Both the position numbers and the translations under genes were made by a program. The notes below the pieces were generated by a model. It was not told the origin of the DNA. It searched no databases and saw nothing but the letters and a program-made list of their open reading frames with translations. Source: Vibrio ziniensis (lineage in GTDB: Bacteria > Pseudomonadota > Gammaproteobacteria > Enterobacterales > Vibrionaceae). Taken from it: a DNA stretch of 64,000 bases. The stretch covers positions 434,001 through 498,000 of the forward strand of contig NZ_CP049332.1 of the NCBI RefSeq assembly GCF_011064285.1. The letters are read 5' to 3'. Positions 36,468 to 45,475 of the stretch are shown here, in pieces. How positions within the stretch are numbered: position 1 is the stretch's first letter; the number at the start of each line of letters is the position of its first letter.

Positions 36468-37202
36468 ATGAATGAATTAAAACTGTCTTCCAATCAGGTA
36501 AACGAAAAGTCACTGCAGTTGTTGATGCAAGTGGCGGTAAATAGTGAACCTGTTTCAGCAAAAACGCTGAGTGAACAATTACAAGTCCCTTTGAGTAGTC
36601 TTTATCGACATTTAAAGTTGTTAAAAGAGTGGAGTTTGATTGAGGAAAGTCCGTATGACAAAACCTTGATCATCGGTCCGGCGGCGTTACTGTTAATGCA
36701 CAGTTATGAGACCAGTCAGCACAACTTAGATGAAGTGGATGCGGTACTTACTCGATTACAAAAACAGACAGGTGAAATGGCTGCATTCATGGTGCCAGTA
36801 GGTTATCGCGCACTGTGTGTCATCCAGAAAGAAAGTATGCAGGCGCTTCGATGCAGCTTCGTCCAGGGTCAAAGTCAACCCCTGCTTCGTGGCGCCTCAT
36901 CCAAAACGATGCTGGCTTTTATGCCAACTCAGCGTTGTGAAAAAATATTGCGATACTTCGGGCAAGAAGAGCAATTGGATAAGTGGCAAGTTGAGTTGGA
37001 AAAAATACGGCAACGAGGATATGCCGTGAGTACTTCTGAGATTGATCCGGGAGTTTCAGGGATCAGTGCTCCGGTGATGAAAGGAAGCAAATTGATTGGC
37101 GCGATTACGGTTATGGCTCCGGCTCATCGCGTAGATGCTAATAAACAGCGAATCATTTTGCATGTGTTACAGGCCGCTCGCGCGCTGCCACCAGAGAGGT
37201 AA
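36468..37202 (+). CDS. IclR-family transcriptional regulator
   Basis: 244 residues. An N-terminal winged helix-turn-helix (about 10-75: EKSLQLLMQVAVNSEPVSAK, QVPLSSLYRHLKLL) is followed by the IclR effector-binding domain (about 85-240: TGEMAAFMVPVGYRALCVIQ, RGASSKTMLAFMP, IDPGVSGISAPVM). Members sense small carboxylic or aromatic metabolites and act as repressors or activators. Its stop lies five bases before the next gene, a ureohydrolase-like protein, so the two are probably one operon. Two dyads upstream are likely operators. The effector is unknown. Confidence 0.92.
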   Translation: MNELKLSSNQVNEKSLQLLMQVAVNSEPVSAKTLSEQLQVPLSSLYRHLKLLKEWSLIEESPYDKTLIIGPAALLLMHSYETSQHNLDEVDAVLTRLQKQTGEMAAFMVPVGYRALCVIQKESMQALRCSFVQGQSQPLLRGASSKTMLAFMPTQRCEKILRYFGQEEQLDKWQVELEKIRQRGYAVSTSEIDPGVSGISAPVMKGSKLIGAITVMAPAHRVDANKQRIILHVLQAARALPPER

Positions 37203-37207
37203 TCATT

Positions 37208-38044
37208 ATGTTGAGTTTATTCAAACGCTATCGTTTGAACCGCAGTGCGGTACATACGATCTCTCCGTTCACTTTCCTAACCGTTTGTGAGCGTGTAAAA
37301 CCTATGACCCAGGTAGAGTTTGAATTTGCTCAGCAGAGTCTGGAATTATCTTCAGAGTGGCTTTACAAGCAGCAGGCAGATCTTAGCTACAGCGATGCTG
37401 GTCATTTCGTCGTTCAAGAGTATGAGGATTCTGGATACCAAGAGTTGCTAAGCCGTAAATTTGCTTTGTGCTCTGTACCGGTAGCTTTAGTAAACTGTCA
37501 TGAGCTGTTACTCAAAGCGATACCAGTATTAGCGCTGGATAATGAAGGCATTGGTGTAATTCATATTGGTCACGGTTTTGAGTTAAAGCAATCTCTTGAG
37601 CCAACACTAGGTTCTGCCTTCCATTTCATGTTGTCGCGTTTTCAAAATACTCGTGCATTTTTCATTGGCGCAGAGGTAAAACGTACGCCAGCTCAGATAT
37701 TAGAATACGCGGAGGATTTAGGTTGTGATTGGTTAAGCTCTGATGAATGCAGTTTTCGTCATCGCAGTCTACTAAAGAACCAACTTAATCACTTTATGGA
37801 ACATTGTGATCAGTTGGTGTTGAATATTGACCTTGCATCTTTAGTCCCAAGCTCTGGTTTGTCTGACGACGGAATTTTGGACAACCAAATGGTTTTACGT
37901 ATTTTGAGACATGCCATTTTGTCTAAAAAAGTGAAATTGGTTCAGTTGGTTGGCTCGAAAGATAAGCTGATCTACTCAAAACAAACCAAAGAGATTGTCG
38001 ACGAACTCTGTTCTCTGTCTCCAGAGATTATTCACACTGCTTGA
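37208..38044 (+). CDS. Degenerate ureohydrolase (arginase/formiminoglutamase-like) protein
   Basis: 278 residues. The fold order resembles the arginase superfamily, but each metal-binding block is changed. The GGDH-type site is at VNCHELL. The DAHxD-type site reads IGHGFELK. The last aspartate block is LNIDLASLVPSSGL, against the usual SxDxDxxDP. With these ligands lost, Mn-dependent guanidine hydrolysis is not expected. The segment GSAFHFMLSRF recalls the G(S/T)PF block of HutG-like enzymes. It starts five bases after the IclR gene and is followed by a strong terminator. A regulatory or metabolite-sensing partner of the IclR protein is one possibility. Family call is by motif position only and moderately sure. 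Confidence 0.6.
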   Translation: MLSLFKRYRLNRSAVHTISPFTFLTVCERVKPMTQVEFEFAQQSLELSSEWLYKQQADLSYSDAGHFVVQEYEDSGYQELLSRKFALCSVPVALVNCHELLLKAIPVLALDNEGIGVIHIGHGFELKQSLEPTLGSAFHFMLSRFQNTRAFFIGAEVKRTPAQILEYAEDLGCDWLSSDECSFRHRSLLKNQLNHFMEHCDQLVLNIDLASLVPSSGLSDDGILDNQMVLRILRHAILSKKVKLVQLVGSKDKLIYSKQTKEIVDELCSLSPEIIHTA

Positions 38045-38070
38045 TTAGTTTCAGATTATATCAAGATGAA

Positions 38071-38120
38071 AAAAAACCACTCTATTCTTCTGTATACAGG
38101 AAAATGAGTGGTTTTTTGTC
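38071..38120 (+). terminator. Intrinsic terminator after ureohydrolase-like gene
   Basis: AAAAAACCACTC (38071-38082) pairs perfectly with GAGTGGTTTTTT (38106-38117). It lies between convergent genes and can serve both strands. Confidence 0.88.
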
Positions 38121-38169
38121 TTTAGAGCCAGTTAATGGAGGTTGCTTCCCCAACAAGTATAGACACAGA

Positions 38170-41100
38170 TTATTGGTTTATACCTATTTTCTGCATGTCT
38201 TTATTCAGTATGGACATCTTCTCTAACCTTACCGCCGAAACCTTAAATTCCGGAATTTTAGCATAAGGGTCCCTCGCTTCAGACGTCAGTCTGTTTGCTG
38301 GTGCTTCTGCAAAATGGAACGGAACAAACACAACACCTTGTTGCATTCGTTTAGTCACAAATGCGGGTGCTTCTATGACACCACGACGAGAATGAAGGCG
38401 TACCATTTCGCTGTTTTTAATAGCCAATGCTTCTGCATCTTGGACGCTAATCATGATTCGTGGTCCAGCTAGTTTGTCGAGCCCTTTAGTTTTGCGAGTC
38501 ATGGTACCCGTGTGGAATTGCTCCAGCAAACGTCCTGTGGTCAGAATCAATGGATATTCATCGTCTGGCATTTCTGCGGCATAGACAAAAGGTACTGCCA
38601 CCATTTCACCTCGGCCGCGTTTAAACGTGTTCTGGTGCATAATACGTGTACCGTTTGGCGCTTGGTCATTACAAGGCCATTGAATACCTTCGTTACTCAT
38701 TTTATCCCATGCGATACCTGCATATTGAGGGGTTACTTCGCACATCTCCGCATTGATTTGTTCAATGTTTTGATATTGCCAGTTGCCACCCATTGCATTG
38801 GCGACTTGAGTGATGATCCACCAGTCCTGTTTTGCTTGTCCTGGTGACTCAATCGCAGGAGAGAGTGCCTGAACACGTCTTTCCGTATTGGTAAAATGCC
38901 CGCGCTTCTCTGCAAAAGAGGCAGAAGGCAGCACTACGTCAGCTAGTTCCGCTGTTTCCGATAAGAATATATCCTGAACCACCAGAAAATCGAGGTCTTT
39001 CAGTGCTTCAATTACATGAGCTTGGTTTGGATCACTGAGCACAGGGTTTTCCCCCATGACGTACAAACCACGTAGCTCTTTACGGTGCGCCGCATCAATC
39101 ATTTCTGTCAGGGTTAAACCATTTTCGGTAGAGAGATGGTCTGCTTGCCAAGCTTTGGCGAATTTGGTTTGCACTAGTGGATTGAGTACTTTCTGATAAC
39201 CCGGGTAATCGGTTGGCAATGCGCCCATGTCGCAAGCGCCTTGAACGTTGGATTGACCGCGGAGTGGGTTGATACCACCGCCTTCAACGCCGATATTGCC
39301 ACACAGCATTTGTAAGTTGGCTATGGAGCGTACGTTATCGTGACCTGTGGTGTGCTGGGTGATGCCCATCGCGTAATAAACCGCAGTGACTTTGGCTGTA
39401 CCGATCATCTCTGCCATTCGCTTGATGTCTTGGGCTTTGACGCCTGTGACTAGCTCCACTTTTTCAGGCAAGTAAGCATCAGACATCACTTCCATCACCA
39501 AGTCGTCAAAGCCGTCAACACGCTCGCGGATGTATTCTTTGTCATACCAAGCATTTTGGATGATCTGTTGCATCACACCGTTAAGCAGCATTACATCTGT
39601 ACCCGGACGTTGTTGAATGTGCAGTGTTGCGACATCTGCCATGCCGATACGTTTCGGGTCTGCCACAATCAGTTTCGCACCACGGCTCACGGCTTGTTTG
39701 AGGTGAGATGCGATGATTGGGTGCGCAGAAGTGGTATCTGAGCCAATAACAAAAATCACATCTGAATGCTGAATACTGGCGATATCGTTAGTCATAGCAC
39801 CGCTACCAATCGATGCTTCCAACCCCGTCACTGTTGAAGCATGACAAAGTCGAGCACAGTGATCGACGTTGTTGGTACCAAACTCACGACGAATCAGTTT
39901 TTGGAATAGGTAGTTATCTTGGTTAGTGGTTTTCGCTGAAGAGAACCCGCCTAACGCATTGTTACCATGTTTTTGTTTCAGTTCAGTAAAGCGTTTAGCG
40001 ATCGTTTCAATCGCATTCTCCCAAGAAGTAGGTACTAACTTACCATTTTGACGAATCAGAGGTTGAGTTAGTCGCTCTGGGCTATGAATAAAGTCAAAGC
40101 CAAAACGACCTTTCACACATAACATGCCTTGATTGACTGGCGAGCTTTTATCACCTTCCACATAGCGAACTTTGTTGGCTTTTTCATCCACGTACAGCAC
40201 GACGTTACAACCGACACCGCAATAGGTACAGATGGTTTTAACTGGTTTGAGAATCTCTACTCGTGAATAGGATTTGTCTCGTTTATCTGCCAGAGCACCT
40301 GTTGGGCAAACTTGAACACAGGCTCCACACTGCACGCAGTTAGAGCCTCCCATTGATTCACCGTTAGCGAATTGAGGGCGCAACGTGCCTTCTGTAAATT
40401 GCAGTACTCCGTGTTGAGTATCTTCTTGGCAAGTTTGTACACACAAGCCACAACTGATACAGCGGTTAGCGTCAAAGACGATAAATTCACTGCTTTTATC
40501 TACTGGGAAACGATGTTTATCTGTTGAGATCTCAACGTCTTCGTGAGTGACTTTATATTCACTGGCGTAATCACGCAGATCGCACTGAGTGCTGGCTTGG
40601 CAGCCGCATTCTAGGCAGCGTTGAGCTTCCTGCATGGATGCTTCAATACCAGCATCCAGTTCCACTTCGTTAAAGCTGGTTGTTGATTCAGACTCAGGTA
40701 AATGCGGGAATTCGATTCTTCGTTTTACGGCTTCTAAGCGATATTCAATCTGTTTTACTCGACTAAGAGACGGCTCTTTTCTGCTACTAAACTGATGAGG
40801 TTTAGCTGCAATACCACCAAGCAGTAGTTTCTCTGCAATCGCTTCAGCAGCACGTTTACCGTCAGCGATGGCTTCAATGGCAGTCGCTGGCCCTCGTCTA
40901 AAATCACCAATCGAAAATACATTTCGCGCATGGTGTAAGGTTTCTTCGGTTACGTCCGCTGTGCCGCGACGGGTTAGTGGTAGATCAGAATCAGCAAGAA
41001 TGGCTGTATCTGATTTTTGAGAAATAGCAGAGATGACAGTGTCGAACTTCATTTCCACCACTTCTCCTGTTGGAATCGGTTGTCTACGACCAGAGGTGTC

Positions 41101-42306
41101 AGGTTGACCCAACATCATTTTCTCAAGTCTTACTGCTCGCACATGACCATTTTTATCGGCGAGGTTTTCAATAGGATTGGCGAGAAACTGGAAAGCCACG
41201 CCTTCGTTTTGGGCTTCTTCTATTTCATATTCTTCCGCTGGCATCTCTGCCATGGTACGACGATAAATCAGGGTTACTTTAGCGCCGAGCCGCAGTGCTG
41301 TTCGCGCACAGTCGATAGCGGTGTTACCGCCACCAATAATCGCAACACGTTTTCCTGTTGTTAATTTGCGCTCGATTGCTGCATCTTTTAGGTAATCTAC
41401 CCCCAAATAGCATCCACCTAAGTTACTACCAGGATAGTCACTACTTACTGCAAGGCTGGCCCCAATCGCTAGACAAACGGCGTCATAATCGTCTTCCAGT
41501 TGAGCGAGGGTGTAATTTTCGCCAATCTTCTGATTGCAATGAATCTGCAGACCAGTCTGAGTAAGTAGCTCAATTTCTTTGTCGAGCACATCTTTTGGTA
41601 ACCGGTACTCGGGAATACCGTAACGTAACCAGCCGCCTGCTTTGGGCATCTCTTCATAGACGGTTGTTGAAAAGCCCAATAAGCTCAGATAGTAGCCACA
41701 GGCTAATCCTCCGGGACCTGCACCGACAATCGCCACTTTCTTACCATTATTTGGTTGAATGTCTGCCTGATAAGGTTCTGCATCTAGATCAATGTCTGCT
41801 GCGTGGCGTTTTAAATGACGTATGGCGATAGGCTCATCAACCACACTGCGACGGCATTCTGATTCACAAAAAGCAGGACATACACGGCCAATAGATGCAG
41901 GAAGCGGTAAGTGCTTTTTAATGACTTCGATGGCTTTTTGTGGTTCGCCTTTAGCGATGTGGTGTAAATACGTCTGAATGTCCACATGGGCAGGACAAGC
42001 TATCTGGCATGGTGCTTCACAGTCTGCATTATGGTCAGACAAAATTCGTTTTAGTGCTTGATGGCGCTGTGTTTTCAGAGAATCTGTATGCGTTTTAATG
42101 CACATGTTTGGCGTGAGTTCTTGCTCACACGAGCGCACTGTACCTAGTCCGTCGATTTCTACGACGCATAATCCACAAGGTTGTTTGTTGTGTTGATGAC
42201 TGGCAGCGCAAAGACTAGGGATGTCTATCCCTTTAGATTTCATGAATTGAAATACAGTGCTTCCTGCCTCATAGGCGTAGGAAACCCCGTCAATAACCAC
42301 GTTCAT
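38170..42306 (-). CDS. fdhF: Giant formate dehydrogenase alpha subunit fused to GltD-like FAD domain
   Basis: 1378 residues. In order: a 2Fe-2S ferredoxin domain (Cys33, 44, 47, 60); a GltD/NfnB-like FAD and NAD(P) domain (about 110-520; VAIVGAGPGGLACGYYLS, VAIIGGGNTAIDCARTALRL); two 4Fe-4S motifs (CISCGLCVQTC, CVQCGACVQVC); and a molybdopterin formate dehydrogenase (about 685-1370) with its own cluster (CTYCGVGC) and active-site Cys in CARLCHAS, where E. coli FdhF has selenocysteine. It should oxidise formate and pass electrons inside one chain to NAD(P) or ferredoxin. AGAGG precedes the ATG. Divergent from a PhoX-type gene. Strong on domains; electron acceptor is inferred. Confidence 0.9.
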   Translation of the reverse strand: MNVVIDGVSYAYEAGSTVFQFMKSKGIDIPSLCAASHQHNKQPCGLCVVEIDGLGTVRSCEQELTPNMCIKTHTDSLKTQRHQALKRILSDHNADCEAPCQIACPAHVDIQTYLHHIAKGEPQKAIEVIKKHLPLPASIGRVCPAFCESECRRSVVDEPIAIRHLKRHAADIDLDAEPYQADIQPNNGKKVAIVGAGPGGLACGYYLSLLGFSTTVYEEMPKAGGWLRYGIPEYRLPKDVLDKEIELLTQTGLQIHCNQKIGENYTLAQLEDDYDAVCLAIGASLAVSSDYPGSNLGGCYLGVDYLKDAAIERKLTTGKRVAIIGGGNTAIDCARTALRLGAKVTLIYRRTMAEMPAEEYEIEEAQNEGVAFQFLANPIENLADKNGHVRAVRLEKMMLGQPDTSGRRQPIPTGEVVEMKFDTVISAISQKSDTAILADSDLPLTRRGTADVTEETLHHARNVFSIGDFRRGPATAIEAIADGKRAAEAIAEKLLLGGIAAKPHQFSSRKEPSLSRVKQIEYRLEAVKRRIEFPHLPESESTTSFNEVELDAGIEASMQEAQRCLECGCQASTQCDLRDYASEYKVTHEDVEISTDKHRFPVDKSSEFIVFDANRCISCGLCVQTCQEDTQHGVLQFTEGTLRPQFANGESMGGSNCVQCGACVQVCPTGALADKRDKSYSRVEILKPVKTICTYCGVGCNVVLYVDEKANKVRYVEGDKSSPVNQGMLCVKGRFGFDFIHSPERLTQPLIRQNGKLVPTSWENAIETIAKRFTELKQKHGNNALGGFSSAKTTNQDNYLFQKLIRREFGTNNVDHCARLCHASTVTGLEASIGSGAMTNDIASIQHSDVIFVIGSDTTSAHPIIASHLKQAVSRGAKLIVADPKRIGMADVATLHIQQRPGTDVMLLNGVMQQIIQNAWYDKEYIRERVDGFDDLVMEVMSDAYLPEKVELVTGVKAQDIKRMAEMIGTAKVTAVYYAMGITQHTTGHDNVRSIANLQMLCGNIGVEGGGINPLRGQSNVQGACDMGALPTDYPGYQKVLNPLVQTKFAKAWQADHLSTENGLTLTEMIDAAHRKELRGLYVMGENPVLSDPNQAHVIEALKDLDFLVVQDIFLSETAELADVVLPSASFAEKRGHFTNTERRVQALSPAIESPGQAKQDWWIITQVANAMGGNWQYQNIEQINAEMCEVTPQYAGIAWDKMSNEGIQWPCNDQAPNGTRIMHQNTFKRGRGEMVAVPFVYAAEMPDDEYPLILTTGRLLEQFHTGTMTRKTKGLDKLAGPRIMISVQDAEALAIKNSEMVRLHSRRGVIEAPAFVTKRMQQGVVFVPFHFAEAPANRLTSEARDPYAKIPEFKVSAVRLEKMSILNKDMQKIGINQ

Positions 42307-42640
42307 AGTGACCTCTTAATACCCTTTTGGGGAGGTTAGGTTTTGGGTTCTGATTATATTGTTTCGTTTTGTCCGTTTAACTCTGGTTTACACATAAGAG
42401 TTCCTACTAATAAATTCAGTAATGTGAGTAGGAAATAACGGCAATAAAATTGTGGTTACTGTTATTGAGTATAAGGAAAATAAAGGAAATGTGAACGGGC
42501 GTGGTTCTCAAATTTAGTTGCTCCTGTCATAGCTTAGAAACATATCGTTCACCTTTTAGTCACATTTGAAAGCTAAGCTCCTGAATCTTAGAAATCTAAG
42601 TTGCAATGAAGCAGTAACTATTAAAGTCAAGGAGTCTCCA
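42307..42640. promoter_or_regulatory. fdhF/phoX divergent intergenic region
   Basis: 334 bases without a gene. One dyad: TTCCTACT (42401-42408) and AGTAGGAA (42427-42434), 18-base spacer. No clear FNR, sigma-54 or Pho box was recognised. The plus-strand frame is open from 42566 but lacks an SD there. Confidence 0.5.
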
Positions 42641-44515
42641 ATGTGGAATCGTGATGAGCAAGATTCTCAGTTCAGTGAAATGATCGAAGCGAGATTGTCT
42701 CGCCGTGGTTTCCTAACTGGAACAGCAGCAGTGAGTGCAGGTGCATTTTTGGCGCTTAACCCAGTGGCTAAAGCTGTAGCAGCTAAACCTACATCGTCGT
42801 TGTTAAAATTTGAACCAGTACCAGCATCAACCGCTGATACGGTAGTGGTGCCAAAAGGCTATAAAGCTACTCCACTTATCTCATGGGGCGATCCAATTTT
42901 CGCTAACGCACCAGAATTTGACCCAAGTGGTAAGCAGCAATCAGCGGCTCAAGCACTTCAGTTTGGAGACAACACCGACGGCATGAGTCTGTTCCCAATC
43001 AGCGAAGATCGCGCAGTATTGGCGATCAACAATGAATATACCAACTACGAATATTTGTTTGACCATCAAGGCAAGAACATGACCTCCGACGATGTGCTAA
43101 AAGCGCAGGCGGCTGTGGGTAACACGATTGTAGAAATTGTGCGTAAAGATGGTCAGTGGATGATTGACCGTAACGGCAAACGTAACCGCCGTATTACTGC
43201 AAATACACAAATGAAGATGACAGGTCCGGCCGCTGGTCATGATCTGTTAAAAACAGCGGCAGATCCTTCAGGCACTATGCCGAAGGGTACGTTTAACAAC
43301 TGTGCGAACGGTCAAACACCGTGGGGTACATATCTAACGTGCGAAGAGAACTTCAACAGCTTCTTTGGCGCGAATACAGAAGGCAGTGTCAATGCTGATC
43401 AGAAACGCTACGGCATTTCAGCAAAGCCAAGTGACTACCAATGGCAAAAGTTTGATGAACGTTTTGACGTGACTAAGAACCCGAACGAGCCAAACCGTCA
43501 TGGGTGGGTTGTGGAAATTGACCCGAATGATCCAAATTCAACGCCTCTCAAGCGCTCTGCTCTTGGTCGCTTCAAACATGAAAACGCAGCGTTAACCATT
43601 AACAAAGACAACCACGTTGTGGTCTATCTGGGTGATGATGAACGTGGTGAACATCTGTACCGCTTTGTATCGAAAAACAAATACCAAAAAGGTAATGATG
43701 CAGCAAACCGTGATTTGCTTGAAGAAGGTACCTTGTATGTGGCTCAGTTCGATATGGAAGATAAGGCGCTGAAAGGTCAAGGGCGTTGGTTAGAACTGAC
43801 GTTTGGCAAGAATGGCTTAACACCAGAAAACGGTTTTAACAGTCAGGCAGAAGTATTGATTTTTGCTCGTCGTGCGGCGACTCAAGTCGGTGCAACAACG
43901 ATGGACCGCCCAGAGTGGGTTGCCGTTCATCCAAACAATGAATACGTGTTCTGTACATTAACGAACAACAAAAACCGTGGTAAAGAAGGTCAGCCTGTTG
44001 GTGGTCCAAACCCGCGTGAGAAAAACAATTACGGACAGATTGTGCGTTGGATGCCAGTCAAAGGCGATCACACAGCTGAGATGTTTGCATGGGATTTATA
44101 CCTGATTGCAGGTAACCCAACGGTGAATCAGGGTAACTTGTACGCAGGCAGTGAAAACATCAATGCCAACAACATGTTTAACAGCCCAGATGGAATTGGT
44201 TTTGATAAAGCTGGTCGTCTGTGGATTCAAACTGACGGTAACTACTCTAATAAAGGTGAGTTTGAAGGGCAGGGTAACAACCAAATGTTGTGTGGTGATC
44301 CAATCACTGGCGAAGTACACCGCTTCCTAACCGGTCCAGTGGCCTGTGAAATCACAGGGTTAACCTTCTCTGCCGATCAGAAAACCATGTTTATTGGCGT
44401 TCAGCATCCGGGTGAAGAATTGCAAGCATCAAACTTCCCTGCGGGCGGCAACTCCAAACCTCGTTCTACCATCATGATGATTACGCGTGAAGATGGCGGC
44501 ATTATCGGCGCTTAA
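42641..44515 (+). CDS. PhoX-type (DUF839) Tat-exported phosphatase-like protein
   Basis: 624 residues from the ATG at 42641 with AAGGAG seven bases upstream. The N terminus carries a twin-arginine signal (SRRGFLTGTAA), so it is exported folded by Tat. The rest is a PhoX/DUF839 beta-propeller, with GTWGTYLTCEENFN-type blocks (here TPWGTYLTCEENF), GRFKHENAA and PDGIGFDKAGRLWIQTDG. PhoX is a Ca/Fe-dependent periplasmic alkaline phosphatase induced by phosphate starvation. Not all DUF839 proteins are proven phosphatases, so activity is inferred. Strong terminator follows. No Pho box was seen upstream. Confidence 0.87.
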   Translation: MWNRDEQDSQFSEMIEARLSRRGFLTGTAAVSAGAFLALNPVAKAVAAKPTSSLLKFEPVPASTADTVVVPKGYKATPLISWGDPIFANAPEFDPSGKQQSAAQALQFGDNTDGMSLFPISEDRAVLAINNEYTNYEYLFDHQGKNMTSDDVLKAQAAVGNTIVEIVRKDGQWMIDRNGKRNRRITANTQMKMTGPAAGHDLLKTAADPSGTMPKGTFNNCANGQTPWGTYLTCEENFNSFFGANTEGSVNADQKRYGISAKPSDYQWQKFDERFDVTKNPNEPNRHGWVVEIDPNDPNSTPLKRSALGRFKHENAALTINKDNHVVVYLGDDERGEHLYRFVSKNKYQKGNDAANRDLLEEGTLYVAQFDMEDKALKGQGRWLELTFGKNGLTPENGFNSQAEVLIFARRAATQVGATTMDRPEWVAVHPNNEYVFCTLTNNKNRGKEGQPVGGPNPREKNNYGQIVRWMPVKGDHTAEMFAWDLYLIAGNPTVNQGNLYAGSENINANNMFNSPDGIGFDKAGRLWIQTDGNYSNKGEFEGQGNNQMLCGDPITGEVHRFLTGPVACEITGLTFSADQKTMFIGVQHPGEELQASNFPAGGNSKPRSTIMMITREDGGIIGA

Positions 44516-44552
44516 AGCATCTGCATTTAAACAAATAGCGAATGTATGAAAT

Positions 44553-44590
44553 AAAAAATCCCAAGAAGCTCAGCTTGCTTGGGATTTTTT
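44553..44590. terminator. Strong terminator between phoX-like and DUF445 genes
   Basis: AAAAAATCCCAAG (44553-44565) pairs perfectly with CTTGGGATTTTTT (44578-44590), and AAGCT in the loop can pair with AGCTT. It serves the convergent genes on both strands. Confidence 0.92.
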
Positions 44591-44617
44591 AATGATACTT
44601 CTGATGCTTCGGGCAAC

Positions 44618-45322
44618 TTATGCGATGAAAGTAGAAATCAATCCAATCACACCACCGAAAATACCGCCCCAAACAACCAGCCATCCTAAGTGTTCTTTGA
44701 TCATCTTTTGCACCATCTCTTTGACCAGTTGCGGCGTTAACTCGCTCAAGCGTTGGTCGATAATACCCTCAATGTTGGTTTTGATTTCATCAAGCATTGC
44801 TGGCGATTCTAGCTGCTCTTTCAGTGCGTTTTTCACCGATTCACTCTGGCTAATTTCCACCATAGATTCTTGCATCTTCTCAACAAATGGCTGTTTCATC
44901 GGCTGAAGAGCTTCAGTGCCACCAAACATCGCCAGCATGCCACCAAATTGAGAGTTCGCTATCACATCTACCAGCTTGTCAAAGCTTGGATTGAAATCCA
45001 CTTTGGCGATGATTGGCGTTAAATCGAGAGGCTGTTTGCCGCTGAGTTCTTGATTAAGGAAACGATCGATATTGGTGTCAGTAAAGAACTGCTCCATCAT
45101 CAGGGTTTTAATCGCGTTTTTAAATGCTTCAAATCGCGCCGGAATAACACCCGAACCGTATAATCCCGGAACCTTTTCAAACAGCATGTGAATGGCAAGC
45201 CAGTTAGTAATTGCGCCTGAAAAAGCGAACAAGCCTGCATACAAAGCGAACTGGTTTTGTGTGGCGTAGCCCACTGCCAGTAGCACGAGTGAGATAATGT
45301 TGGTGATAAGACTTTTATTCAT
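44618..45322 (-). CDS. DUF445 family membrane protein
   Basis: 234 residues. Two N-terminal hydrophobic helices (about 8-45), the conserved ITNWLAIHMLFEKVPGLYGSG block, PARFEAFKNAIKTLM, an amphipathic helical middle, and a C-terminal membrane helix (about 212-232). DUF445/YheB-type inner-membrane proteins have no established function. Single gene between two hairpins, on the same strand as the ABC exporter but separated from it by a terminator. Confidence 0.88.
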   Translation of the reverse strand: MNKSLITNIISLVLLAVGYATQNQFALYAGLFAFSGAITNWLAIHMLFEKVPGLYGSGVIPARFEAFKNAIKTLMMEQFFTDTNIDRFLNQELSGKQPLDLTPIIAKVDFNPSFDKLVDVIANSQFGGMLAMFGGTEALQPMKQPFVEKMQESMVEISQSESVKNALKEQLESPAMLDEIKTNIEGIIDQRLSELTPQLVKEMVQKMIKEHLGWLVVWGGIFGGVIGLISTFIA

Positions 45323-45396
45323 GATCGATGAGATTCATTTAGCTAAAACGGAAATTGGCAGAATTTTAAGAGAATTTCATCGAAGTGGAAAGAGAA

Positions 45397-45433
45397 GAGC
45401 CAGCCTATAAGGATTTCGTCTTATGGCTGGCTC
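45397..45433 (-). terminator. Terminator after ABC exporter gene
   Basis: GAGCCAGCC (45397-45405) pairs with GGCTGGCTC (45425-45433), extended by ATAAG/CTTAT with a one-base bulge. On the minus strand it is followed by TTCTCTTTCC. Confidence 0.75.
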
Positions 45434-45475
45434 TGCTTGATTTGATGTTTCTTAGCATATTTTAGATTAATCTTT

